Below are positions 32,594 to 44,615 of a DNA stretch of 64,000 bases, in pieces; the first letter of the stretch is position 1; each line of letters begins with the position of its first letter. The notes beneath the pieces are model-generated. The model made no database searches. It saw only the letters and a program-made list of their open reading frames with translations, and was not told where the DNA came from. Location: positions 9,609,434 through 9,673,433 of the forward strand of contig NW_020312968.1 of the NCBI RefSeq assembly GCF_003265705.1, given 5' to 3'. Origin of the DNA: Callorhinus ursinus (taxonomy: Eukaryota > Chordata > Mammalia > Carnivora > Otariidae). The position numbers and the translations under genes were made by a program.

Positions 32594-33855
32594 TTGGTCT
32601 AGCAAGCATCCCCCAGCCCTGACGTCTCCTCTTCCATCCACTGACACCCCACTGTGCACTTGTGCTTGTACTCAGAGTTGAGCCTGATCTCTCTCCCCTA
32701 CTGCAGACCACCACGGCAGCTCCTTCGTAGTCTTCCTTACCAACCTTATCAGGTGTCATGAATAATTTTTCTTTAACGATTTCTAAGATTGTGACCACCG
32801 GCTGCCACCAGCCCAGGTCTGCCGAGCTTCGCCCTGAGGCATCCCTGCCGGGACCTGTTTCACAATCCAGGATGAAAGATCCCTTCAAACCATCCCTATA
32901 AATCAGGCCAGGACCTTTGGTCTTCCAAGTTGACCCAAAGAGAGTCCCAAATCCTCCTGCCCCTTGGGGCCAGGGAGCAGCTCAGATGCAGCCAAGAGAA
33001 ATGTCACTTTGCATTTATTATTCTTAGACTTTTTTGGCCTTGACCCCCTCTCCCCACTCAGCTGCCTTTCCCCTGCACCTGGCCTGCTGCCTATACTCTG
33101 TAACTCAGTCAACACCTGCTGAATGAGGGCGAGGATGAAGGCTCCTGTGGACAGAAACGGAAGAAACATGGTGCCCTTTGGCCCCAGACTCGGCTTCCCT
33201 TGCCGCAGCTCCAAGGAGAAAACCCACATAAACAAAGATGCTCTTGTCCAGGCCCCTCCCTCACTCCCTTCGTTGTTTTCGGCATCTGCCTGTTGGGCCC
33301 GGACGGGGGTGGGGGGCGTGGGGGGGTGGAGCTCCTTTGTTCAGTTTCCCCAATTGCTGGGTGGAAACCAGAGCTACATCTTTCCTCTGCCAGTTCCCCC
33401 TCACCCTGAGGGACTTGCCAAAGCACTTGTCTGTGAGGGCCACCTCCACTCTCGGGCCTCCTCAGAGACACGTGGGTGCAGAGGGAAGGGTGTCTGCCTG
33501 TCTTCTCACTCCCAGGCTTCTTCAGTGTCCCTGGGACCCAGACCACAGAACAGACTCGGGGCTGAAAGAACACTGGGAAACTGGGGCTAGAGTAGGAACC
33601 CCAACCCGCACCACACACCTGGACCGAGAATGCTCTTTGCTTCCAGTCCCTGACAAGAGCAAGCTCTGGTGTGAGAAGCTGATGGGGTGGGGAGCTGCAT
33701 GAGAAACCTCTGTACTTTCTGTTCAAGTTAGCTGTAAACCTCAAACTGCTCTAAAAAATAAGGCTTATTTGGGGCAAAAGTAGAGCTTATTTAATCCAAG
33801 GGGGGGGTGACTTTTGTATGCCTTTTATTACTATTATTTCATTGTCCTGGTAAAT
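32594..33855. other. Single-copy intergenic DNA
   Basis: No repeat or gene recognised. GC-rich with overlapping spurious frames on both strands (longest 211 codons, minus, 33109-33744). Confidence 0.5.
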
Positions 33856-33859
33856 CAGC

Positions 33860-34245
33860 GCTATGGACTGAATGTTTGTGTCCCTCAAAACCCATATGTT
33901 AAAGCCCAAAGCCCCAGTACGAGGGTATTTGGAGGTGAAGCCTTTGGCAGAGGATTGGGTTTAGGTGAAGTCATGAGGGTGGAGCCCCCATGATGGGATT
34001 AGCGTCCCTAGAAGAAGACGTGGAGACCAGAGTTCTCTCTCTCCCTCTCTGTCCCCACTCCGTGAGACCCAGCAAGAAGGACCATCTGCAAGCCAGGAAG
34101 GCAGATGTCCTCACCGGACACCGAATCTGCAGGCACCTTGATCTGGGACTTCCCAGGCTCCAGAACTATGAAAAATAAAGTTCCTGTTGCTTGAGCCCCC
34201 TCGTCTGTGGTATGCTGTCATCACCGTCCTAGCCGACCGACACAA
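33860..34245 (+). mobile_element. MLT1-type LTR (ERVL-MaLR), solo and partial
   Basis: An old non-autonomous LTR: TATGGACTGAATGTTTGTGTC, CATATGTTAAAGCCC, GGTCATGAGGG-like AGTCATGAGGGTGGAGCCC, AGAACTATGAAAAATAAAG, GTCTGTGGTATGC. No internal coding region accompanies it. Confidence 0.8.
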
Positions 34246-36619
34246 TTTTCAGTCAGCTTATTCTAATTTACAAAAGCTTTTGGTCCATGACTGATTGGAG
34301 GGGGTGGGAAATAGTCCTTCGTCCCAGATAACCTGAGAAGCTGTGACCCGCACCAACAGCCCTGGTCCAGGAGCCGGAAGTCTGGTCGCCCCACTGCTGC
34401 TTTGCTCTCGGCTCTGAGCCTCAGCTTGGTCAGCTGCAAAGTGAGGTTGTGGAGTGACCGGACCTTGCCAGCGTGGCTGCTCAGCGCATGTCCGCTGCTT
34501 TTGGTAAATATGGGCAGCCTCACGCAGTGAGGGGCCATGGACCCCTCTCCCAAATCTCACCATTGGGCAGGGTGTCCCGAAGAAAGCAGGCCTCGGAAGA
34601 AATTCTGCCAGCCAGGCACAAACACGCCCTGGCATGTCTGCCCACGACAGTCCTACGTACGCTTGGGAGAGTCCCACCCTGGCCTCAGACACTTGGACAC
34701 ACAGCTTGTATGAAAGGGTACAAGTGACAACATTAGGAAGGAGCAGCCCGTGTCCTGATCCATCCCATGACAGTCTCAGGAACTGGGGACCAGATTCTTC
34801 CTCCTCACTGGTGCAAAGGCAATGGTGACTCTGCGAGGCTTCTCCCCGGTCAGAGAGATCTTGTACTTCACCAGCAGAAGCTTGTTTCAAAGGCCCCTCA
34901 TGCTAATCAGTCAACGCTCTAGTGTAATCTTGGTAACTACATTTGAGATGCTTTGTCACCACCTCAGTGGATCCACCGCCTGTGGATTCTTAAGGGACTC
35001 CAAATGCAAACGGGCTGCCCTGCCTGTGTATACTCAGTTATGGATGCACGTGTACATCACGTTATAATGCTGTGTACTACACGCAGACACATAACAGGGA
35101 GATGAATAATATAACCTCTAATTCCCTCCCAGGGCAAATAGATATAACATGTTGTATTATAATTATATTGCAATATATAATATATATATATGTTCTTTAC
35201 TTTAATATTCCTTGACGTCTGAGAAGCAAGACAGAAGTCAGTTTCCTGACTTCACTGATACCTTCAGATCTTGGAAGTACATGGGACACCCCCCAGGCGG
35301 CTAGATCAACTCTTCAAAGCAGAGACAGGTCCCCATTTCCTCCTGCTAGGTGTCAAGCGATGCCCTCAGTCTCACGCTCCCCTTTCCTCTTCTGGTTGCT
35401 GTTGGCAAATTTCCTTTCCTCAGAATGGCCCAGACCACCTCTGTGACTGTTTCTCCAAGGCTAGAAACAGATGCCATCTGCATGGCGGGCGCCCGCCTAC
35501 CTTCCCCAAAACTTCACGGTGAGGCCCGCGGTGGCAGTTGGAGGGAGGGGCACAGACTTCAGAAGGGGAAGAGGAGGGATGCAGCTAAAAACAATGCCCT
35601 CCCAGAGTGGGACAAAGCATAAACCTAGAGCGGTGAGAAAGGCCAGGCCTTCTTGCCCAGACCAGGAGGAGAGCACCTGGACCGGGTTACGTGGGCTACA
35701 CTTAGCTTACAGAGGCCAGAGAGCCTGTGTGAGGCAGGGGCTTGTAACACACTGGAGACCCCAGCAAAGTGGGCCAAGCCCCAGTGCACAGATCCGGTGC
35801 AGACAGCTAGGGCTTCTAGAGAAATCAAGAGCTGGCTCACTCACACCGAAAAATCAGGGCCTGGGGGTGGGCAGATAGAAGGGAGAAACTGCCACGGGGA
35901 AGCCCCACCAACCTCCTCCGCGAACACAGCGGTCCCGGCCCCCAGCTCTCCCTTGCCTTCCAGCTCTGCCTCCCCAGCCCCGGCTCTCCCCCCCGCCGCC
36001 CCCCAGCGCCTCCAAACACTCGTCCCCTCTTGGTTACTCAGTCCCCAGGCCCCTCCGCAATTCCCACTGTGGCGTGGTTCGCTGGCTTGCCGCCAGGCCA
36101 GTCTGCACTCCCATTAGGCACGCTAGGAGCCTTACCCAGCACTCTGTCACAGACACAGGAAATGCCAACCCCCCCGCCGCCTGGGAGGTTCTGGAGACGG
36201 GCTGCTCGCGGGGGTGCCTGGCATCTCCACCACTGAACTTCGGAGCGACCTGGGGCGTTACTGAACCTCATCTTCCTCGTCTGTAAAATGGGGACTGTAA
36301 GAGCACCCACCTCTTAGGCTGTTGGGCGGCGAGCGGAGAGTGTGGGGGCCGCTAATGGTGGCTAGAGCACAGGAGGGCCCAGCAAGGCCCTTAGCTCACA
36401 GCCTCCTACCGCAGCCTCGGCTCGTCTCCAGCAGCACGTGATCTCTTGAAACGCCAGTTAAAGCCGGTACTCCCGTGTTAAACTCTTCGGAGCTACCTCA
36501 TTGTTAGCAGAACAATCCAGCTTGAGGCTCTCCCCACCGGCCTCCCCGCTGCCCCCAGGGCTCAACCCCTCCTAAGGAAAGGCCTGGCCACCTACGCCCA
36601 CACAAATGTTGGACACGGA
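34246..36619. other. Intergenic DNA between the two convergent genes
   Basis: Mostly single-copy. An AT microsatellite-like patch lies at 35155-35195, a MIR trace at about 36225-36350 (plus). No gene; a 210-codon minus-strand frame at 34258-34890 shows no domain. Confidence 0.5.
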
Positions 36620-36624
36620 GCCCA

Positions 36625-37291
36625 GAGGTCCAAAGTACCCGTTTTTATTCTCAGTTGGGCCTTAGCCATCACTAGTTTTGCAAGCACGAATAAATGCAAT
36701 CAACAAGAACCTCTCCCTAAACATCTTTCATTGCCATTTGTCACTGAACGAGTTTCCCGTTCTTCCTAAAGACACCGTGATTTGGGGGTGACGTAAAACG
36801 AAGCTTGACAAGCGCAGAACATCGGGGTTAGCCATCCTGCTTCCGGGCCCTCTGCTCCCTCGTGGAGCAGCGAGAGGCCGCGGGAGCTCTCCACAGCATC
36901 CCAGCAGCTCTGTCCTTCCACGGAGGGAGGGATTCGGGGAGCACAAGAGCCCCGGCTGCGGAGATGGGCGAAGAATCGTCAGCGGGGGTTCTGCCCACGT
37001 GACCTGGCGGAGGCTGGAGGGAGGCTGCCTCCACGGCCTCCGGATCAGTGCCTCCAAAAGCCAAATGGGCCTGGAAGAAGCCGCTTGCCCACCCCTGAAA
37101 GTCCTCAGGCAGCAGAAGAGGAGCTGGAGAGTGAGAACAAATGTCCCCCAGAGTGCCTGCTCCCCCTTCTGAGGGCTGCCCAGAGGGCACGCGGACTCCC
37201 GGCCAGGGCACTCCAAGGTCAGGAGGGATCATTCTGCCTTCGGGGTGCATCTTCCTTCCCGCCCACCCCGCTCAGGCCGAACCCCACAGGT
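36625..37291 (-). other. ENTREP1: ENTREP1 3' untranslated region
   Basis: From the TGA at 37292-37294 downstream to a poly(A) signal on the minus strand (plus strand TTTATT at 36644-36649). About 670 bp and free of SINEs. The end is inferred from the signal. Confidence 0.65.
36644..36649 (-). terminator. ENTREP1 poly(A) signal
   Basis: AATAAA on the minus strand in GAGAATAAAAACGGG, 643 bp after the stop codon. The first such hexamer I see downstream of the stop. Confidence 0.6.
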
Positions 37292-37495
37292 TCACAGAAC
37301 GGTCTCCCGGATGACGCCGATGAGGCTGTGGGGCCGCTCAGCCTCTGCTCGCTGGGGCCTCCTCTCGGCTCCCGGCCCCCCCGCCGGGACGAAGGTGCTC
37401 AGGTCCCCGCAGCTCCGCAGGTGCAAGAAGCCAGGCTGTCTCCGCGAGGGCGGCACGTGGGTCCGGGAAGTGCTGGGCTGCAACGGGGCCATTAT
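37292..37495 (-). CDS. ENTREP1: ENTREP1 terminal exon, coding part
   Basis: Sixty-seven codons and TGA: IMAPLQPSTSRTHVPP..., CGDLSTFVPAGG, ending SLIGVIRETVL. Acceptor CTCCCCAAG at 37496. The basic, arginine-rich middle is typical of the family. Confidence 0.95.
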   Translation of the reverse strand: MMAPLQPSTSRTHVPPSRRQPGFLHLRSCGDLSTFVPAGGPGAERRPQRAEAERPHSLIGVIRETVL

Positions 37496-40400
37496 CTTGG
37501 GGAGAATAAGAGGGTGGGGGAGACGTTAGGCTGCACCACGACCTGCCTTCTCTAGCCAGCCAGGCACTGCTTAGCTTCGTTGCTTTGGAAAAGAAAATAG
37601 GGTGTTTTCCCAAAGTGGAACACACTTGGAATTCCAGATACCTTCCACAGATTGCCTCTTTCCTAACGCTCCTCAGACATTCCCCCGATTTGCTATCGTT
37701 TCAGCTGCCGACCTGCCTCACGTCACTTCCCTGATTCGTCCGAGGCAGGTGATTTTACACTTTTGCTTTCCACTTAACATTCTTCTCGTCATTTTTACCC
37801 AGTTTGCCTGGGGTCTGAGACAGTGCTTCTCACCGGGGTCTGCAGGTTTCTGGAGGGGAGGGTAGCTGCTACCGAGGATCCCCTGCTCCCCCACAGCGAT
37901 TGTGACAGGCGGGGCTGCAACGTCCGTAGTTCTAACAAGAACCCAGGTGATACCAATGTTCTTGAAAAGTTGATAACCACCTGTGGGGCACTGTGACCCG
38001 CTAATGAGTTTTAAAATGTCACCCAAAACCAGTGATGCTTCCAGTTAATCTGATAACCCTTCGATAACAAAACATAATAAGCAACATAAAAACTCGGCCA
38101 TTTTTATTTGTAAAAAATGCTTAAGAATGGTTCTACCGCTAGATCTGTTTTACAATGTAGCATATATGTAACTTGAAATATATAATAATATCACTTACTT
38201 TGTAAAATGGCAAACGTTTGGGAGACCCCTCATCCTGCTGGGACCGAGGAGGGGAGAACTCTCTAGTATGTACAATTTCCAGAAGTTGCCCAGTCATGCT
38301 CTAGGACCTTTGTTAGCACCTTGAGAAAAACCCAAGCGTCTCATGACCCCCTAACATCACAGAACAATCACTGGGCTGACTTTTTGTTTAGTTTGTACTA
38401 TTCTGAGATTTTAAAGGCCTCAGAAGGTTAATCCCTCCAAGAGATGGGACGTTAAATTTTGCTAACACACTGTTATTATATTTGTCTTTAAAGCCCTGTC
38501 GTTTCCTGGTTAAAAAGAAAATTCCAACATTCATAGATGTCAATTGCTGTGACATGTAAGTTGGGGCAAGTGGTTTTGATAGGAATAAACATGAGACGGA
38601 TCTAAAACCTATTTGAGTCATACTAGGAAAAGTGAAAATGTGCAAAGCTGGGTAGAGTCGGGAATAAAGACTCTCCTTCCGCTTGTCTCTACCTTCTTTT
38701 CTCTGGGGAGGATGTCACACTGGGCCTCGCCACTGGGGTCCACTCCCGGAAGGCGCCAGGAGATGGCCCAGAGTCCACTGCAACAATCCCAGTACCTGCA
38801 GTTTTATCCAGACTCGGCACAAAGACCCAGCCAACATCTGCAGTGAGAGCGTCTGTTGAGCTCTAAGTGCTTGGTCATTTTCCCCAAAGCTATTTTCCAG
38901 GGAAGACTGAGCAGAAGATCCAGACCAATGGCTTGACAGATACTCCAACTCTGACCTCACTAGAGCTGGGCAGCCTCCGACAAGCGGCTCCAAATACTTG
39001 CTCTGTGTATCGGGCTGTTGGGGCCAGACGGAGGAAGGAGGCAGGGAATGACTTCTGGAGGCCAGGGTTAGGAGGATGCAAGTATCTCCCCTACACAGAT
39101 GCTAAGTAGAGCGTGACCCAAGACCACCAGCTGACTGCTCCTTTAGAAAGTAGACGCCAAGAGGGTCCGCGGTTCATGTACCTCTTCACGCGAGTCATCG
39201 CATGGCTCTTCTGTTCCCCTGGGTCACCTGAGGGGCTGGGAGAGGAACTGGCTTCTGGCTTTTGTCAGGGGAGGCCAGCAGGTAGAAAGGGAAATGGAAA
39301 GGAGAGTGAGCAGCCCCATGTACGTGTTTACTGCCCAGGACCCTGCAGCCCCATGTACGTGTTTACTGCCCACAGGCGCGGGCGGGTCACACTGTGAGCC
39401 ACTGTGCTCCGAGGTCACAGAAACCACCCCACAGTCAAGGGCAACAAAGCAAATGCCTAAAAAGTAACAACTTTTTAAAAAATTTATTTATTTATTTGAG
39501 AGAGAAAGCACAAGGGGATGGGCAGAAGGAGAGGGAGAGAGAGAATCTCAGGCCGACTCCAAGTTGAGTGTGGAGCCCTACGCACGGCTTGATCCCGGGG
39601 CCCTGAGGTCATGACCTGAGCTGAAATCAAGAGTCGGATGCCTAACTGACTGAGCTCCCCAGGTGACCCTGGCAGCGGTTTTTAAAAGAGGTGGGTAATT
39701 ACAGCTGTGACCCATCCCCAGTTCTCAGCAGAAGGAAATCCCATTCAGAGGTACCCGTGTTGAGACCACCTAGTCTAACACTTCACTTTAAAAAATGAGA
39801 AAACTGGGGCCCCTGGGTGGCTCAGTCGGTTAAGCGTCTGCCTTCGGCTCAGGTCATGATCCCAGGGTCCTGGCATCAAGCCCAGGGGCTCCCCGCTCAG
39901 CGGGCAGTCTGCTTCTCCCTCTCCCTCTGCCCTTCCCCCCACTTGTGCGCTTGCACTCTCTTTCAAATAAAGAAATAAAATCTTTTTTAAAAGTAAACAA
40001 AAATGAGAAAACTGACACCCAAATGGATTATGTTACGTGCCCGACTTTATCTTTCCCCTGGGTGACTTCAGCTTAGGGAATTGTGCTTTTTCATCTAGAA
40101 CCTATGGAGAAAAGATCATTTATTCCTCTAAGTCCTATTGGTTTAGGTGTCTTGCCACCATTTCACGGGAATATGAAAATTCATGTTACGTCCATCATTG
40201 CCAGAGTGCTGAGGAACCGCGCCCTATCCAGGGAAACCCAGCTTGGCAAATGGAGGGCTGACAGTGCCCCACGCTGCCCAGACCCCTTGCTTTTATTCCC
40301 GAGTGGCACCGCTTTCTTTTCCCAGGCGTGTTCCACATTCGGGGAAAATCGCTTTCTCTCCCTGGGCCAGGAAGCTTGTGGAAAAGTCATCACGCCTGAA

Positions 40401-43400
40401 AAGAAAGTGCTCCGGCTTCTTCTCTCTCCCTCCCCAGACTTCCTTGATACCCTGACCGTGAACTTACTGCGCCTTGGACAGGAAATCAGAGAAGGCGCTT
40501 CAGGTGCTCTGGAAACAAGTTCTCTGACTCATGCCCGAGACCAGTAATAAAACTACCTGTTCTAGGAAACTGGCACTGGTGATGGCCTCCTCCATGTGCT
40601 CCTCATCGGACTTGAGAACAGATTTAATGTTCTCCACAAGCTCGTGGATGTCTGGGGTCATACTGCAGGACGACTGCTCCAGGAACCTCGCCACCAGCAG
40701 TTTGGTGTCCATGTAGGACTTGTAATCTATCAGGGACCGAGGCCGGCATCGCGAAGCTCTGCACCTCAAACCTCTCCTCAAGGTCACCGTGGCCAGATCT
40801 GGTCTTCCCTCGGTCTGCGTTGCGGCTTCGCAGCTGAGCACGGGGACAGCTGTGGGCAGAGACAAACAAGACGTGCCCGTTGGCCACGCCCCTGTGAGCA
40901 CCCGCCCGGACCCGAGACAGCACGGGCCACGGAACTTGGCGCGGAAAGCAGGTTGCAAATGTCAACGACCATGCACATCTTGCTTTTCATCTCACAGAAG
41001 GAAAAGGGGGGGGGGCGAAGAAAACCAAAAACCAGAAAACAATGACACAAGCTCATTCCCTGAAGTTCCGATAGGACGTGTCCCCAGAACATTTCGTTGT
41101 GCCACATAAAACATGATCACCAAGGAGGAGACAGATGACAGGGAAGAGCATCAAGAATGCAGCAACAGTGCCGTGGGGTAATGACCAGTGAGTGGGGATG
41201 GGTGGGTGAGCAGAAAAAAGAGGGACCTGATGAGAGAATGCTCCGAGGGCGGAGGATGAAGGAGCCACTTCAAGAGAGAGGCTGAGGAGGGGCAAGAGGG
41301 CGGGACGAATGGAGGGCTCCACCCCCTTTGACTGTACCTTTGTCCTAAACATCCTCAGGGCATGGTGCCGACTTATCCACGCTCACACCGTGGCTGTGAG
41401 GCAGCTCTAGGGCTGAGTATTAACAGAAAGAAAACACCAGGTGCGGAAAAATCACACGTCGTTCCAGAAGTCAACAGCAGCCTGGGAGATCCACCGCCAC
41501 AGGCTCTAATGTCCACAACTATCGGCATCAGAAGGGCTTAAGGCCCGGCAGAACATGACTGCACCACCAAGTGGGTGAAGGGGAATGCAGGCCCGGTCTC
41601 CGCATGTTCGTAAGCCAGCCAGCAACCTTCAGTGTACACGACCCTGGAGGTTTCAGTCTGTGACGGCCTGACAAGCAAGCGGGAATCTGATACTCAAGGA
41701 AGAAAGGAAGCAGAGGGCGAGAGGGCAGGTGGAGGGAGGGGAGCATCCCTTTTCCTCGGGAGAAAGGTTGGCGCTCTAAACCGGGGTTAGCGGCCACCCT
41801 CCAGGCTGCCACGTGCATGTCACAGAGAGCCGGAGTTTTCCAGGAAGGCTCCCTGCAGACGCTCGTGTGTGAGGACAGTCAGGGACTACAGTCAGTCACT
41901 GGAAGGCAATCTGGGCCGTCTACAGCAGAGGACTCCAACGCTGTAGGTGAACACATGTCTCCTCCCCCCTGCAGCACGGCAGATCTGGGAGGATCTCACT
42001 AAGCTGTGCAGAGAGCCAAGTTTCGCTTAATGCTGGCGAGTGGCCAGCTCGAGTCCTCAACTTGCCAGGTCGGGTGGTAGAGACCCGCCGTGAAAGGGGC
42101 CTGGGGAGCTGAGGGGCCGGGCTGCCGGCCTGGGGGTTTGCAGAGGCGCTCAGTCCCAGGCAGTGGGACTCCTCCCAGCTCAGAAGACAAGAGGAGTGTT
42201 CTCTCTGGCTCGCACACGGTCAGTCCAGGGCTGCAGCGAACAACACAGGATGTCAGAGGGACAGAACCAAGACTGCAAGGGGGTGACACGGGGCCCCAGA
42301 GAGAGCAAGGAGAGAGCGTCTGCAAAGTCGTATTTGCACAGAGCTTGAGGAGAGCAGAGGCCCTGCTCCCTGACCAGAGGTCACCGGAAGAAGCCTGGGC
42401 GGCGGGATTAGAGATTTTCATTTTCTCCCTTTCTTTCCTTTATTTTATTTTTACAGTTTTCCACCATGCAGAGCTATTTGGAGATGTTCAGGTATTCACA
42501 TATTCAGAAAAAGGACTCAATGTTATTTTAAGTCTTTAACATGTTTTAAATTTAAAATTATTCCAATGACATCTGTAACAAACTTCACACAGAAAGGGAG
42601 AGCATGGGAATGTGAGTTTCACTCTATCTAAAACTTCTTAAAACAGGTCAGATTCAAACAACTCAACTACGCGTTCAAAGTAAAAAAAAAAAAAAAAAGA
42701 TAATTTAGGTCATAAGAGGGGGTAAAAAAAATATATACCCTTGAACTTTTTCCTTGAGAACGTTTATTTCCATAAGACTGTGAGCACCCAGAAATCAGAA
42801 CGACATTTGCATTTTCTTCATTTCATACCTCAAACACTATCATGTGCAACCAAACGCTTTTGCTGACAATGACTTCAAAAGAAAAAACTCCACCAGCCTT
42901 AAATGTGACAGGTGAATATTCCTAATGTGCATGAGAATATTGTATTTTCCCAAGACCTCTTAACCTCTCTCAAGACATCTCTCAAGCTGCAGGGCGGTGG
43001 CTGGCCAGAGGCACCCGCATTCACCTGGCCGCTTTGGGGCAAACACGCACAGTGCTGTGCAAGAGGCTTGGGGAGTGACATCACCTCTCTCCGCGGAATG
43101 ATGGAGCACAGGGTCACTCCTCGATCTTGTGCTCAGGGCTGGGAAGACTCTCCGGCTTCCCGTGGGAGGTAGCTGGTTTGCATCGGGAGTTGAGATCGAT
43201 GTGCTTTCTTCTCTGGGTGTGTTAGGAATGTCCTCACCTGATTTTTTTTTTTTTTTAAAGAAGAGAAACATAAATTATTTCACCAGCTGCTGCCTTCAAA
43301 ATGTTGGGCAGGAAAGCGCCCATGAGCCCAAACCTTCAGGGGCAGGGGAACAGAGTTAACCACATTTGCTTAGGCTGTTGGCCAGTGAGCTTTTATTTCC

Positions 43401-44571
43401 CAGCACCATGGGAAACGCTTCCTCTCCAAACCACCCCTCCACACCTAAAACAAGCCAACAAAAAATTGTAAGTCCAAGAGTAAAATCAAGAAGCCCTTGC
43501 AAATGTCAGGTGGTTTTTTTGTTTTGTTTTGTTTTTTTCTGCAAGTGCTTAGAATCTTCTCCAGGGAAGCGTCCTGGTGCAGCACTAGAAAGTTCCTAGT
43601 GGCTTTCCAGTTTTTGGCAATGCAAGGTGAGCCTGGGGGGGGGGGGGGGGGGGGGGGGGAAGAAATGCCTGCCCAGCTCTGGCGACTTCCCTGAGGGATG
43701 CAGACCATGAATGCAGGCAGTGGAAGCATCCACACGGCCCAGGGTACAGGCCGGGCTGTGAAAGGCTTGATGGCCACAGGAAAGAGCCAGTGGCCACCTC
43801 GTGGATGGGGAGAACCACTCAAGAAACGGATGACTTCTGCTCAGGACAACCACATCATGTCATCGGCGAGCCTGAGTGTGGTCTGGGAAACTTTAAGAAA
43901 TGGGAGAAGCAACAAACATACTTAGGGAAGAGAGCACTTCTGCATTATTCTAAGATGGAAGGTGAACGGAACAGAAACTCATTCCAAATGGTGCTGCTGA
44001 AAAGTCACCCCCATCGAAAATACCTGGAGAGTTGATCCATTATTTATCACCCCTGCCATTTTGTGCTGGTGGACAGTTCTCCAAGCCATTTCAAACCTCT
44101 CCAAAGACAAAGAGCTGCAATCATGATCCCTTGAATGACAAGGATAACTGCAAACTGACTCTTGTTTTTCGAGGCAGGATGGAAAAATCAGTGTTCACTA
44201 CACGTGAAGGCAGCATGACCTGGACCCAAGGTTATAAATGACAGCGCAATCTCACGGCAAATCATCCTGCCATAGACAAAACGCTTTTTTCCCTTTAAAA
44301 GGGCCCATCTTATTTTAACAGGAGAAAGAAAATCTTAGGTGGGAAAACACAAGGATGCCACATTAAGCTCTCTAATCCGTTTCACAGGTCCCTGAGAAGG
44401 GTCTGGTGACTCATCAAAGATTCTGAGGATATTTTTATTTCTGTTCACACAGTATCTCCTACTTGCCAACTGTTGACAGTATTTTTACACCTGGAAAGAA
44501 GGATGTAATTTGTGGGGTTTTTTAAAGATTTTTAAAATTTATTTATTTGAGAGAGCGCGTGCGCGTGCGCG

Positions 44572-44615
<44 letters not shown>

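Larger units (their letters stand above)
37496..40556 (-). other. ENTREP1 last intron
   Basis: Contains a MER5A-like DNA-transposon fragment near 37820-37990 (minus; ATCACCTGGGTTCTTGTTAG), two SINEs and a 28-bp direct duplication. Otherwise single-copy. Confidence 0.6.

Noticed and set aside
33109..33744. 211-codon minus-strand open frame with competing frames on the plus strand
   Set aside because: Several overlapping frames on both strands, low-complexity proline/serine content, no similarity to known proteins.
34258..34890. 210-codon minus-strand open frame
   Set aside because: No domain, no splice structure, inside intergenic single-copy DNA.
37820..37990. Possible extra ENTREP1 exon
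   Set aside because: Minus-strand frame reads as a MER5A-like repeat, and the two flanking exons already join in frame.
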